From positions 45,657,893-45,721,892 of the forward strand of contig CM068544.1 of NCBI GenBank assembly GCA_035048495.1: a stretch of 64,000 nucleotides of DNA. Direction: 5' to 3'. The position numbers were made by a program, and so were the translations under genes. Every line of letters begins with the position of its first letter. Positions within the stretch are counted from its first letter, which is position 1. This DNA comes from Euptelea pleiosperma. Lineage: Eukaryota > Streptophyta > Magnoliopsida > Ranunculales > Eupteleaceae. The notes under the pieces are model-generated. The model searched no databases. It worked only from the letters and a program-made list of their open reading frames with translations, and was not told where the DNA came from. Shown here one piece after another: positions 10,915 through 21,505 of this stretch.

Positions 10915-10965
10915 ACGACCTGACCATTCGACTCCCATTATATACGGAATTGAGTGAAGTTCTTC
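10915..10965 (+). promoter_or_regulatory. Core promoter of the 11.1-kb DUF674 gene
   Basis: 'tgaccattcgactcccatta' followed by tatacggaattg contains a TATA-like ATTATATA at about 10,937-10,944. The surrounding block is shared with the promoters of the 21.5- and 27.5-kb genes, which supports a functional TATA. The transcription start is not visible from sequence. Confidence 0.5.
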
Positions 10966-11122
10966 TTTGTTGGGTGTACTCATTCAATATCCTCTGTTGG
11001 TGCATTAATGGTTTCTTTGTCGTCGTCTAGCTTCTCGAGAAAAGTTTGAACTGTCGCGTTGCTACCTCAATAGGTGAGACCCCAAATTAAAACTAGTTTT
11101 CTCATCTTACTTGCAACTATCT

Positions 11123-13811
11123 ATGGCTGCGGAGGAAGAGAGAAAAATGTTTAGCTTGAAGGTTTTGGTGGACATAGAGCAAAACAGGGTAGTTTTTGCT
11201 GAATCTGATAAGGATTTCGTCGACGTTCTCTTAAGCTTCTTGACTTTGCCCATAGGAACCATCGTCAGACTCGTCCGCAGGCAATCACAAACGGCAGAGA
11301 TTGCATGTTTGACTGCTCTATACGAGGGATTGGAGAATCTCAACGTACGACATCTGCGATGCAAGGACATGCTTCTTTGTCCTAGAAATTCATCAGAAGC
11401 TCATTGCAGGATGCTGAAACTTAACGTCGATGATACAGGGCCTACAAAATACTACACTTGTCACCGTATTCCGCAATGTAAACAAGACAGCAGATCATTT
11501 GTGAGCACTTTTCGGAATGACAAATGTATTTGCGGAGACTTAATGTTTCGAGAAGTGATACTGATTGATAATAATGTTGATAAAGCAGCTAATGGCGACG
11601 GAGGAGTGTTTGTTATGGGAGAGGCGATGTTTATGATAACTGATGATTTGCAGGTAATGCCAATGTCGACAGCCATTAGCTTTGCACTGCTCAATAAGCT
11701 TGGCATTAGAGACATGAATGCCCTGGAGGAGAAGACTGTAAATGTTGGCTTAGACGAGGTAATTTTTCATTTGTTACTCTATGATCTTGTTGGACGAGTG
11801 GCGCATCCCTGTTATATATGTTGGAAGAAAGAGTTAATAATACCAAGATGCAAGCACACGCAAATGAATGCTAGACATGTATACAAATACTGCTGTCTTT
11901 CTTTACTTACTTTACGATTTACATTTTCTATTGTCCTTACTTGTTATGTTTTGTCTTCAGGTTTTATGGTTGCTGAGGCTTTCGTTACTCTCCGAGACAC
12001 CTTTGACGGACGTGTTTTTGCTGAAGGGAGGAGACACTTCTGGTGCTGTAAAGTTAGAACCGGAAGTAGCAGTTCATTCTCCAAGTGGAGAAGATACGGT
12101 CAGCAATAGCGAAAAGATGACTCTGAAAGTAACGGTAAGAAAGTCTAACAACAAGGCATTGTATGCTGAAGCTGAGGAAGACTTTATCAATTTTCTGTTC
12201 AGCCTCCTCGCCTTTCCACTAGGGGCAGTTGTAAAACTCCTAGACGGGACTCCTTCATTGGGATGTATTCCTAACCTCTACAAGAGTGTGGAGGGTTTGA
12301 ACACTGATAGGTACATCAAGTCGGTGGATCACAAGGCCTTGCTACTCTCTCCCAAGATTGCCCCACAACTCGGTTACAAGAACCAGCCTCTAGGCGTGGA
12401 AGCGTTGCGTCCTTATTTTTTGGGTTCGGGTAAGACTCCCGCAGTTCCGTTATTTTCCGTTTTTGCAATTTTGAAATTCAAATTTTAAATTCAAAATTTG
12501 AATTGCCGCCCTATTTTTCTGTTATTTTCCATTATTTTTTCTTTTTTGCCCGAGCGTTTTTTCGTTATAACGGAAAAGACAGTAACGTCACCCAGTCCGT
12601 TATACCGTTATAACGGTCCCTTTTAAACCTTGAGATTTTCTACTATATATAGAATTAATTTTTTTAATTAATACCATATATATTAATATGTTAAATATAA
12701 AAATGCAATTATATGGAGTTTTCGCCTTAGGCGCATCTACACGGTCCTTGGTCTGAGGAAGAGAGCTGTTTTAAAATTGTATAACACGCATTGCGTGATC
12801 CAATGCTGCATGTGCAACGTGTCAGATTCTTAGAGAGCCTTTTGGTGAACCTACAGACCGAACATCAGCTTCATTGGTGATTTATAGCCGTTGGATTTTA
12901 GAATCCCAAATATTGCGAAAACCCTGTGGCTAAAAATGAATCCATGGAAAGACAAATCAATCAACTAGTAATCATCCATACGGACTATTTTTTTGCTTGT
13001 AGGTCAACCAAAGCAGAATTTCATGATGCCATATGTGTACGTACACAAAAAATTAGCCAGATTATTAATTTCTAGCCATTGGATTTGAGTCTTTTTCACG
13101 GGTGTTGTACTCTGAATGCTTATGTGATTGATTTATTTTTTTACTATGCCTTGCTATTGCAGGTTCAAAACCCGTGCACCCTCCTTTAGGCACAACCAGC
13201 GAGTTAGGATTCGTCAAGGGGCCGGCCCTATTCATGGTAACAGATGATTTGGTTGTGACACCGCTTTCCCCCATCTCCGCCATATCCCTTCTAAACAAAC
13301 TACAGGTTCCGATCTATGACGTGGAGGAGCGGGAGGTGAGAGTGGGCCCGGATGAGGTAACTCATTCAAAATTAAAAACCATTCATCATTTAGACAGCTG
13401 TATAATACTAGTGGCCCACAAACACTTTGATCCCGAACCTTCAATCAGTGAGCCACCTCTTGGGCAATCCTAGCGGCCTGATGTAAGAACCTTTTGTCCC
13501 CTACCATAAATTAGATTCTTCCTACAATTCCAAGATTCAAAGCGGAAGCTAAAGGCCCTGTAGTAGGTTAATTAGGCCAGAGTGCCAGACCAAACTCTGC
13601 ATCCAAAGATTCCAAAATCGTAAAATCTTCAAAGAGTCTCAATTTTTTTTAAGGAAATTGCAAATTCTGTTCAGGGTGAAACACTAACATAGATAGAGGT
13701 TTTGCGGTGCAGGCTATGAGACTATTGAAAGCTTCTATGATCTCCAAATCGGCTTTGACAAACGCTTTCAACTTCAACATCAGCTTAAAGAAGCCAAAGC
13801 AAGAAGAGTGA
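11123..13811 (+). CDS. DUF674 family protein, type 1 (four exons, 465 aa)
   Basis: Plant-specific DUF674 (Pfam PF05056) protein of unknown biochemical role. Exons: 11123-11758, 11961-12429, 13163-13356, 13713-13811; GT/AG borders, total 1,398 bp, open throughout. The ATG at 11123 (MAAEEE) is chosen because every array member starts MAA at this place. Repeat 1 (~residues 8-235) has SLKVLVD, FAESDKDFVDVLLSFL, a Cys pattern C-x5-C then C-x-C-G near residues 113-140, and DDLQVMPMS. Repeat 2 has LKVTVRKSNNKALYAEAEED, TDDLVVTPLS, and ends in an S-ALT-type tail (SKSALTNAFNF). Repeat 2 lacks the Cys cluster and is shortened around the exon 2/3 junction. Intron 2 holds an 'aacgg' MITE. Closest neighbour: the 50.6-kb gene. 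It looks intact. Confidence 0.88.
12500..12630. mobile_element. 'aacgg' foldback MITE fragment in intron 2
   Basis: Inverted 'ttccgttattttcc' / 'ggaaaagacagtaacg' and 'ttataccgttataacggtcc' text. It lies wholly within intron 2 of the 11.1-kb DUF674 gene. Boundaries are approximate. Confidence 0.5.
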
Positions 13812-14353
13812 CTTACTTATAGGACATCATGGTGCTTTAATTCAGTAAAAAAAACTACATGTATTACTCTCACAAGTAGACGCTAGTCTCTTCTTGTGGC
13901 TCTTTATGAAGGCTTAATGTCCATTATACATCTTGCTCCTTTATCTATATGCCTCTATCTGCCCAAGATCATTGACGCTTGTTGAAAAATTCCACTTCTC
14001 ATTTACTTCCGTGGAGGATCTTTACATGATAACGATATTTTTTTGGATTTTTGCATGTAGGTTTCTTGAACATCCTGTCTGTGTGATTAAATGGACGTAT
14101 ATATAAGATCATCGTATCAGGTTGCATATTGTTTGGACAATCTCTGGACTGATGGGCTTGTGTGTTAATCATAAGATGACGTGGTTCAAAATTGAAACAA
14201 TCCATGCAAAAAATTTTAGTAGAACTTTGCTTATTGGTGCCGGTCAACAAAGTTGTTGACCGAGTACAATATATATGAGCTGCGGTGGCGTATTTTTAGA
14301 GAATTTTTACCGTATGATGTTTGGCTGCAAACCCTAGATGGGCGGGCATACAA
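13812..14353. other. 3' flank of the 11.1-kb DUF674 gene
   Basis: Bases ~13,872-13,945 (with 'tttatgaaggcttaatgtcc') are duplicated at ~41,624-41,690, downstream of the 38.2-kb gene. No other gene was recognised. Confidence 0.55.
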
Positions 14354-14362
14354 CAAAAAATT

Positions 14363-15505
14363 GGAAAAAATTTAGATGCAGAGGGTTTTTGGAGGTAGAG
14401 GATGAGTGGTACATCTGGACCACACATCTTAACTTTTTAAAACCCTGACTTAACTAGAGTTAACATTTTAAATTATTTTTAAAACTAATATTATTTTCCA
14501 TTTAAAAACAAAATAGTAAAAAATCAAGTCTCCTTTTTTAGCCTAACCTTCCTCTCTTCATGTGGTCATCTTCCTTGGACCATTTCTTCACCTTTTGCCC
14601 TTCCAAGGAAGTTGTGCGAATTGCAGAAACGAGTAAATGTACCCTCAACCTCGGAAACCCTAGATGATATTCCATGAATCCTAGAAAACTGGTTTATGAG
14701 TAAACAATCTGAACGAGTAAGGGAATTATGAATCTGTCATGTTTGTAACCATCCCATTCGGAAGGCCAAGCTCAAAGTGAATTAGTGAAATTAAAAACAT
14801 CTTGATGAGAATCTATAAGTGGAGCCTTTTTTCTCCCAAGAATTCCATATATTAGAAATTGGTTTAGCCAAATAGTAGCCTGAAAAGCCCAAAGTTCTTG
14901 AACCGATTAGTAGTTCGGGTGAATCTGGATACCTTGGTATGCTTTTTCCATTTATTTGGCTGGGCTTAGGTACATTTTTCAAAGCTGATTAATAATCAAG
15001 TCAGCTCTGGATATATTGGATCCCAACCCATCGCCAGGTTATGATTAATTCCAATTTCCATGCCCAAGAAGGAAAACAAAAGAGCAATTTGTATTGGTAT
15101 GTTAGATATACAAGATAAGAAAGATCAACAATATTGAATGTGTATCTGTTACAAGAGGTGAAGTTAGTAGTTAAAGTTAGAAGCAGTGTTTGCTGTCACC
15201 TTGGATGTAAGATCAGGAGGACGGTTTTGGTGGTCCCGTTTTTGTTGTAACCTTGGATGCAAGAGGTGAAGGAGGGGTTAAGGGAAAAAGACGAATGTGA
15301 AGGAGGAAGGTTGAGCCAAAAAAATGATACTTTTTGATTTTTAGAGTTTTGTTTTAAGAAGGAAACTAATTAATATAATATTAGTTTTAAAAATGATGTA
15401 ATATGTTAACTCGGGTTAAGTTTGGGTTAATATAAGTCAAGATGTGTGGTTTAGATGTACCACTCATCCTCTGCATCCAAAACCCTCTGCATCTAAATTT
15501 TTTCC
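14363..15505. mobile_element. Long-TIR non-autonomous MULE (Pack-MULE candidate)
   Basis: Ends 'ggaaaaaatttagatgcaga' / 'tctgcatctaaattttttcc' with long imperfect inverted arms (~14,363-14,550 and ~15,320-15,505, including 'aactaatattattttcc' against its inverse). A perfect 9-bp target duplication, CAAAAAATT, flanks it at 14,354-14,362 and 15,506-15,514. The ~750-bp interior is not repeat-like. It carries a 63-codon minus ORF (14,791-14,982) that I do not recognise, so captured host DNA is possible. Confidence 0.8.
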
Positions 15506-15514
15506 CAAAAAATT

Positions 15515-16250
15515 AACCTGATTAGAGATTTCTAAGCAATTGATTGGAGTCGTTTTCATAGGTTAATTTTTTACCATGGAATTGTGCATTATCGACTATT
15601 GTTGAGAGTACAAAGATCCGAAGGTTTGAAATCACTAAAATATAGCTGATTTTGGATTTGTAGGTCTGCGTAGGAATTGTCCAAAGAACCATAAGGTCAG
15701 CGCCTTCTAAGAGTGTGGCACGTGGCTCATATAACATATCCAGGTCAATGACCAAGGAGATAAAAGTAATGCTGGACCAGGCGCACTCTAAGAATGTGCC
15801 ACAGGTAAGGTGCACGTGGGTTATATATGAAGCCTCCCCCTCACATAATGCCACATGGAAAGCTCTTTCGTGCCCCCTGACTTTATGGATGTTGGCCACT
15901 TCTTGCCGGTCTTACCCACCAAAAATTAACTTGATTTGTAATTTGCAGAAGTTAGATTTAGCACCCAAAAAAGCTAAAATCAAATGGCTAGAAATCATTT
16001 CATTAAAATGCTCAAATCTAATGGCTAGAAAGAGTGTTCCACGTGGCAATTTTGGTGGGGGCAGGGAGAGTTAAAAGACCGGAAAATGGCAAACCCTAAC
16101 TATAGTTGTCCTCAAAAAGCTTCTAGAAATGATTTTACATTAAAATGTCATATAACTTTTTCTCTGTATCAACATTTTCTTACTTAGAACCTTCTTCTTT
16201 TTTTTGTTAAAATAAGATTCTGTTGATCACGACGTCTAAGCAAGTAATAT
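15515..16250. repeat. Mixed MITE remnants
   Basis: 15,520-15,800 resembles the 'gtgccacgtgg' family ('ggtacaaagatcc'-like text and 'gagtgtggcacgtggctcat'). 15,842-16,000 duplicates 5,636-5,790. No gene was seen. Confidence 0.5.
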
Positions 16251-16975
16251 TATTTATAGGGTGGGGATTACTTTATTAAAGTAAGGGGGAGGAAAGGCAC
16301 TCATGACTCATCTAATCTTATGAGTTTGAATTGCTTTACTAAACTAAAGAGATCCACGGAATGAACTTGGTGGGATTGCTTTTATCTAAGAAACAAGAAA
16401 AAAAAGTAAAGCGGTACGGGAATCTTTCGCCTTTTTTTTTTTTTCTTTAGGTAATAAAATTCGGGTCGCGATTCTCACCAGCTGCCTTATGGGCCCACTG
16501 ACCGCGATTCTCGTGGCTCATACTGTATGGTCCACCGAAGATGGACCAAACTTTCAAAGTTGAGGGGGGGGATTGCCCCCCCTCGCCCCCTGGCTCTGCC
16601 ACTGCCCAGGTGAGAGAAGGCCCCACGCCACTAACCAAATGGATGTTTAGGCCACCCCTTGTTGGATATACAACCCAGAAATCAACCTGATTGGTTATCT
16701 CTCTGCATAGGTTTTAATACTTTTTAGGATTGACCTAGCCATTAGATTCAAGCATTTTTTTGGGTAGTAACTCCATTAATAGCTAGAAATCATAACTGAA
16801 GCTGATTTTTTAGTGTTATATCAACCAATAGGTGGGCTGAACATCCACACAGGCATTAGGCCCAGAAAATGATCTATGTTGGGCCGTGAGAGTCCTCTAC
16901 ATGGACTGCAACGGGACTACAGGAGCCTCTACGTCCAAACTTTTCCGTAGCTTTTGATTATCATGAATGGTTGTT
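16251..16975. repeat. MITE remnants with 'tttattaaagtaaggggg' text
   Basis: 16,258-16,440 matches 17,985-18,160 ('gattactttattaaagtaag', 'gatccacggaatgaac'). 16,620-16,945 is a decayed 'catggatgtttaggccaccc' body whose right end ends in 'ctctacgtccaaacttttcc', like the 'gatgcagagg' family. Confidence 0.5.
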
Positions 16976-17080
16976 ACATAAGATTTTCTACTATATAGAA
17001 AGTTTTTTTTTTATTTATTTATGCCATATATGTTGAATATAAAAAGGCCTTATATGAAATCATGTAATCAGATAAAGAAA
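16976..17080. other. Possible ghost of a type-1 DUF674 intron
   Basis: 'agattttctactatatag' followed by T-rich text, then 'tgccatatatgttgaatata', resembles intron 2 of the 11.1-kb gene at 12,637-12,720 and, more weakly, intron 2 of the 50.6-kb gene at 52,316-52,360. No DUF674 exon was found beside it. Confidence 0.3.
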
Positions 17081-17104
17081 TTAGTTTTCCCACAGGCCAT
17101 TGAT

Positions 17105-17225
17105 TGAGACGGCCCTGCTACCTATACAAAGAAATTAGTTTTCCTCTCCCGCATCCACACCTCCTAGGTGGAAACCTGTCCTGTGGGCTCGAACCCATGA
17201 CCTCCCACAAGGGGAGGATATAAGA
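17105..17225 (-). mobile_element. SINE-like sequence (tRNA B box)
   Basis: On the minus strand 'ggaggtcatgggttcgagcc' contains a B-box-like GGTTCGAGCC. The same ~90-bp text, including 'aaagaaattagttttcctct', recurs at 25,618-25,740. No target duplication was identified. Confidence 0.45.
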
Positions 17226-18160
17226 TCATTTTGATGGTGCTAGGGATCATCTTGAGCTTCCAATCGACATCTCAATACGATCAACACTTAGGAGGGGAAT
17301 GCCGTGAAGAACTTTAGACCCTTCCCCATTGTCTCTAAGGTGAGACTTTGCATCAAGGATGACGATTAACAGAACCTAATAAGGGACAAGGAAAATTCAG
17401 GAGCCGTAGGGTATACCTGTGGTTTGCGAGAGGGCAATGACAACTTTGCTTAAAATGACTCCAAATCTAGCTAAATGCTTAGCCAAACATTATTAAATGT
17501 AATGCATGTGGATTGCAGATCTGTTAAATCTGATGGTCCACAGCTCAGTCGCCCAACATTCTTTCCTGTTGACCTTGTGATAACACAACTGCATGACTTG
17601 GTTGAAAATTATCTTCAATTATTAATAGAAGGGGGCCCACTCATTGATTTAATATGGGTTTTTTCTTTAATCATTAAAGTTAATCAATCACAATGTACGG
17701 TTGGGATTACTTTGTACAAAATAGGGCCCCCGCTAGCATGTGCTGCTGCGGGTAGGACATGTACCTGTCTAAATAATGTTCATACGAGTCTTGCAAAATG
17801 AAACCCTGTTCATGGTGTTGCTGTAGGCAAGGTTTTAACTGGATCGTTAAAAAGCTATAATTGTCTCTTAACGTCTTTATAACGGCCATTATTTAAGAAA
17901 AAAATGTATTTTTTTTTCCATTATCAAGGTTATTTAGCACCCAAAAAAGCTAAAATCAAATGGCTAGAAATTATCAATTACGATGATTACTTTATTAAAG
18001 TAAGCAGAGGAAAGGCACTCGTCTTATGAGTTTTAATTGCTTTACTAAAGTAAGGAGATCCACGGAATGAACTGGGTGGGCTTGCTTTTATCAAAGGAAA
18101 AAAACAAAGCACAAAAAGTAAAGCGGTACGGGAAACTTTCTCCTTTTTTCCTATAGGTAA
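17226..18160. other. Spacer, no gene recognised
   Basis: 17,475-17,801 is open for 108 codons but shows no family I recognise. 17,826-17,930 is an 'aacgg' MITE scrap, and 17,985-18,160 repeats 16,258-16,440. Confidence 0.4.
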
Positions 18161-18164
18161 AAAA

Positions 18165-18480
18165 TTCCGGTCGTGATTCTCATCAGCTGCCATATGGGCC
18201 AACTAACCGCATGGATGTTTAGCCGACCCCTTGATGGATATACCTACCCAAAATGAACTTGTTTGATGTTTCTTAGCCATTGGTTTTAGTAATAAAAAAA
18301 GATGGTTGAATCCAACAGCTAGAATCACGTCTTAAAAAGTACTAACATCTAATGGCTAGTGATTACCAATCAAGGGCTGTCGCTGAGGCAAAATATTCTC
18401 ACAAGAGTAAAATTCCATGAAGGTCAACCTAGGGGTTGGCTAAACATCCACACAGTCAGTGTCATCTAAAAATATGCCAC
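18165..18480. repeat. Decayed foldback MITE body
   Basis: 'accgcatggatgtttagccg', 'agccattggttttagtaata' and 'ggttggctaaacatccacac' form the inverted body of the common MITE set. The ends are not preserved. Confidence 0.5.
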
Positions 18481-19860
18481 ATGGCTCGAATTATGGCCGG
18501 TTAGCGAAGTTTTACTCCTCACGTTATGATATAGGTTGGGATTGCTTTATTAAATCTAAACCTAGAGGGAGGCACGTGGTTGAGAGGAGAATTTTTTTTT
18601 GACAAAGCTTCTCCTTAATTTTATCAAAAAATGATACAGGATCGGAGCTCTTCCAAAGATTAATCTCGCATGTACAGGAATATAAAATTAAATATCCAAG
18701 GAGATTAAAGTAATAACTAATAACTATAGGACCTTCGTACCAAAGATCAGCGTGATTATAAATGTTAGATTTCTTTTTATTGGTTTAATTTTCAACCGTG
18801 GGATGAGAACATTATTTTGAGGTAGGCTGATCCAACGTCCGAAATCACCAATCATATCTGTTTTTTGGTCTTAAGGTCCACCCAGGGATGTATCAAACAT
18901 TGATAAGGTCAGTCGTCTCTGAGAGGGTGCCACGTGTCGTTTATAAATGCAGTCCGAATGCCGGGATAATAAATAATGACACGTGGATACGTCTATACCG
19001 AGAAAATTTTAGAAGCGGTGGACTTTTGAAGCGGCGAAGCAGTGGACGGGTAACCGGGTGAACAAGTTTATGCGAATCTCAGTAAATCAGTAAAACATGT
19101 AAAGAGAATATTTTTAGGAGTAGATAAATAAGGTAAGAATAAAATTATGAAATTTCATCAAAGCTCTTCCTTCACTGTCCTCCGACAAAACTCGCTCGAT
19201 CACATTAGCAAACTAATAGAGATCGAGAACCTGTTGGAAAATCATCTCTTGCGGCTAGTAATGAATTGAATAGAGGATGGATGGAGATCCCTATTTAGTT
19301 AGATAATGTCTTCACCCCAAAAAGAAATCCTTCCAAAGATGCCTTCTATAATGAATTGTAGTGAAAGTCTATTGGTTTGATCTTCATGTTTGAGTTGATT
19401 TTTTATTTTTATTTTTATTTTTGTGATCGGATCCATTGAACTGGTGCCTCGTGGATGTTGAAAAACCAGTTTTGATCTTTGCTTTAGGCATCCATAGAGT
19501 TTTAAACGAATAAAGAGAGTCATCACTCTTCTATATTTTCAGTTTAAACCCGAGCATCAGCAAGACAGCAACAGCTTCACTACCAAGGATTTAGAACAGA
19601 GACGCAAAAAGAGAGAGAGAGAGAGACGCAGAGAGAGAGAGAGAGTAAATAGTTGCTGCTCGCGGCTACCAAGCCGTTTTAACCAAGCTGTGCCTGCAAA
19701 CTTAAGAAAGAAGAAGAGGAAAGAACGACTATAAAAGATTTAGTTTTATTTTATTGTTTGGATTTGGAATTCCATCTTGTATTGGCTAAGAAATAGGAAA
19801 CTTACTCGTACAGTGCGGCAGAAAAAAAATTGATACTTAATTAACCGGAGAAAAAAAGAG
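18481..19860. other. Spacer with no recognised gene
   Basis: 18,700-18,960 is a decayed 'gtgccacgtg' MITE. 19,015-19,060 ('gaagcggcgaagcagtgg') resembles an end of the MITE at 51,318-51,472. The rest (19,060-19,600 and 19,650-19,860) is non-repetitive within this window and without a convincing ORF. Confidence 0.35.
19611..19645. repeat. (GA)n microsatellite
   Basis: Two GA runs, 19,611-19,626 and 19,630-19,645, separated by a short interruption. Confidence 0.85.
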
Positions 19861-20029
19861 GGAAGAAGGAACCGGTTCTTCCAACTCCCCTCCAAAACTT
19901 GTACACGTGGCGCTCTCTCCTATTGCAGCTGGACAGCACTTGTCCAGCTGTGCTGGACACCAGGCTCACTCAAAAAAAAAAACGCCAGGAGCAGAACTTT
20001 TCTCGTACTGCGACCTCAACTTTGGGATA

Positions 20030-20300
20030 CCAATGCGACAGGGAAAGTTTTCTTCAAAGCTTAGGTAAACACTTCTTCCTTTTTGGTTGGTCACCGCTGC
20101 CATCTGGGCCCACTGACCGCTTGGATGTTTATCCCACCCCTTGGTGGATATACATACCAAAAATCACCTTGATTGGTAATTTATAACCATTAGATTTTAA
20201 CACTTTTTAGCACCATTTAAGGCGTTCTTATAGCCGTTGGATACAACCATTTTTTAGTACTAAAACCAACGGATAAAAATCATTAAACAAGGAAGGTAAT
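20030..20300. repeat. Extra copy of the DUF674 upstream block plus half MITE
   Basis: 20,028-20,075 ('caatgcgacagggaaagttt' then tcttc...aggtaaacactt) matches the block found upstream of DUF674 genes. 20,088-20,300 is one arm of the 'gtgatgtaac' MITE body ('gaccgcttggatgtttatcc'). No DUF674 exon follows directly. Confidence 0.5.
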
Positions 20301-20402
20301 TATGTGATCTTGAAGGGTTTTTTAGTTTTTTTTTTTTTTACTTGTGTGGCGTGTGGGCATGCACCAAGTTCTCACTTTATTGGACAAATCTAGTATGTAA
20401 AC

Positions 20403-20811
20403 TAGGGGTGTCAACGGGTCGGTTCTGGTTCGGTTCCTAAGGTGGCCAGAACTGAAACAATCAGTTTCGGTTCTTATCGGTTCGGTTCCTTAACGGTTCC
20501 GATTCTCAAAGTGATGGACCCGGAACCGGAACCGACTATCGGTTCCAGTTCCGGGTATAATGGGTCAAATCTTGAGAATATGATAATTTTTACACTATAT
20601 TTATACATTGGTACTGGTTCTTATTGGTTCGGTTCCGATTCTTATCGGTTTCGGTACCATATTAGGCTACCCGGAACCGGAACCATTAATTTTCGGTTCG
20701 ATTCCAATTCCAATTCTTTTTTAATTGGTTCCCAAAAATGTGGAACCGGAAATGGTGTTCCGGTTCCGATTCCGATTCGGTTTGGTTAAACAGGTAAAAT
20801 TGACACCCCTA
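20403..20811. mobile_element. hAT-type MITE rich in 'ggttccggttc'
   Basis: Ends TAGGGGTGTCAA / TTGACACCCCTA with a perfect 8-bp target duplication, ATGTAAAC, at 20,395-20,402 and 20,812-20,819. The interior is a degenerate repeat of 'ggttcggttcc' / 'ggaaccggaacc'. Confidence 0.88.
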
Positions 20812-20994
20812 ATGTAAACATTGTATCCATCATTGAATGCTCCCTGAAGAACGTGTTTTTAATTTATGAAATATATTTTTTTTAAATGTTGAAATAACAC
20901 ATTTTTCAAGGGACGTCCATAAGAACTAACACTTTGCATACTTTTAACTTTTAAGTACGAAAACAGTTGCATACTAGATTTGTCCCACTTTATA

Positions 20995-21142
20995 ATAGTA
21001 ATAGATATAGGATGACTTATTAGATCGGTTCCGGGTCTGAATTTTATTGATCCGATCGGTCCGGATCGGTTGGATTTCTTATTGGATCGGTACCAAATCA
21101 GTACCAATCCGATTCGAACCCGATCCATTGCCAGCCCTAGGG
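20995..21142. mobile_element. Right part of a 'ggctggcaatggatc' MITE
   Basis: Ends '...cgatccattgccagcccta', as does the complete copy at 38,961-39,319. The left end is missing. Confidence 0.55.
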
Positions 21143-21149
21143 GCACCTA

Positions 21150-21275
21150 ATCTCGATACTAAGAATGCGATAGCTAAAGTTTTCTTCTTGCCCAAGTAAA
21201 CAAATCTCGATACTGGATCGCGTATCTTAAAACTGATTGACAACTTGACCATTCGACTGCCATTATATGGGGAAA
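21150..21275 (+). promoter_or_regulatory. Upstream block and core promoter of the 21.5-kb DUF674 gene
   Basis: 'aatgcgatagctaaagtttt' plus cttcttgcccaagtaaacaaatct is followed, without interruption, by 'ttgaccattcgactgccatt' and atatgg. A TATA-like ATTATAT lies at about 21,262-21,268, 240 bp before the ATG. This is the least disturbed copy of the shared promoter. Confidence 0.5.
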
Positions 21276-21505
21276 TGAGGTTCTTTGCTGGGATAGAAGT
21301 TTTACAGTTTTACTCTCATCCAAGGGAAGGCTGATTTATTCAAGATCCTCTCTTGCCACAAATCTGAAGGTACTTGGTGCATTAATTGTTTCTTTTTCGT
21401 CGTCGTCTGCGACTCTGCGCCCCTTTGAAAGAAAAAGTTCGAGAGTGGTAGAACTAGAAGGCTAGAAGCATTAAACTGTGAAAAAAATTGGAGAGTGGGA
21501 AAAGC

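Noticed and set aside
11759..12109. Open extension of exon 1 of the 11.1-kb gene through intron 1
   Set aside because: The frame happens to stay open, but the sibling gene structure and good GT/AG borders support splicing at 11,758/11,961.
17475..17801. 108-codon plus-strand ORF
   Set aside because: No recognisable domain, no paralogue in the window, and both flanks are repeat scraps; probably chance.
20442..20789. 115-codon ORF with repeated SYRFG-like units
   Set aside because: Product of the low-complexity 'ggttcggttcc' interior of a hAT-type MITE with clear ends and target duplication.
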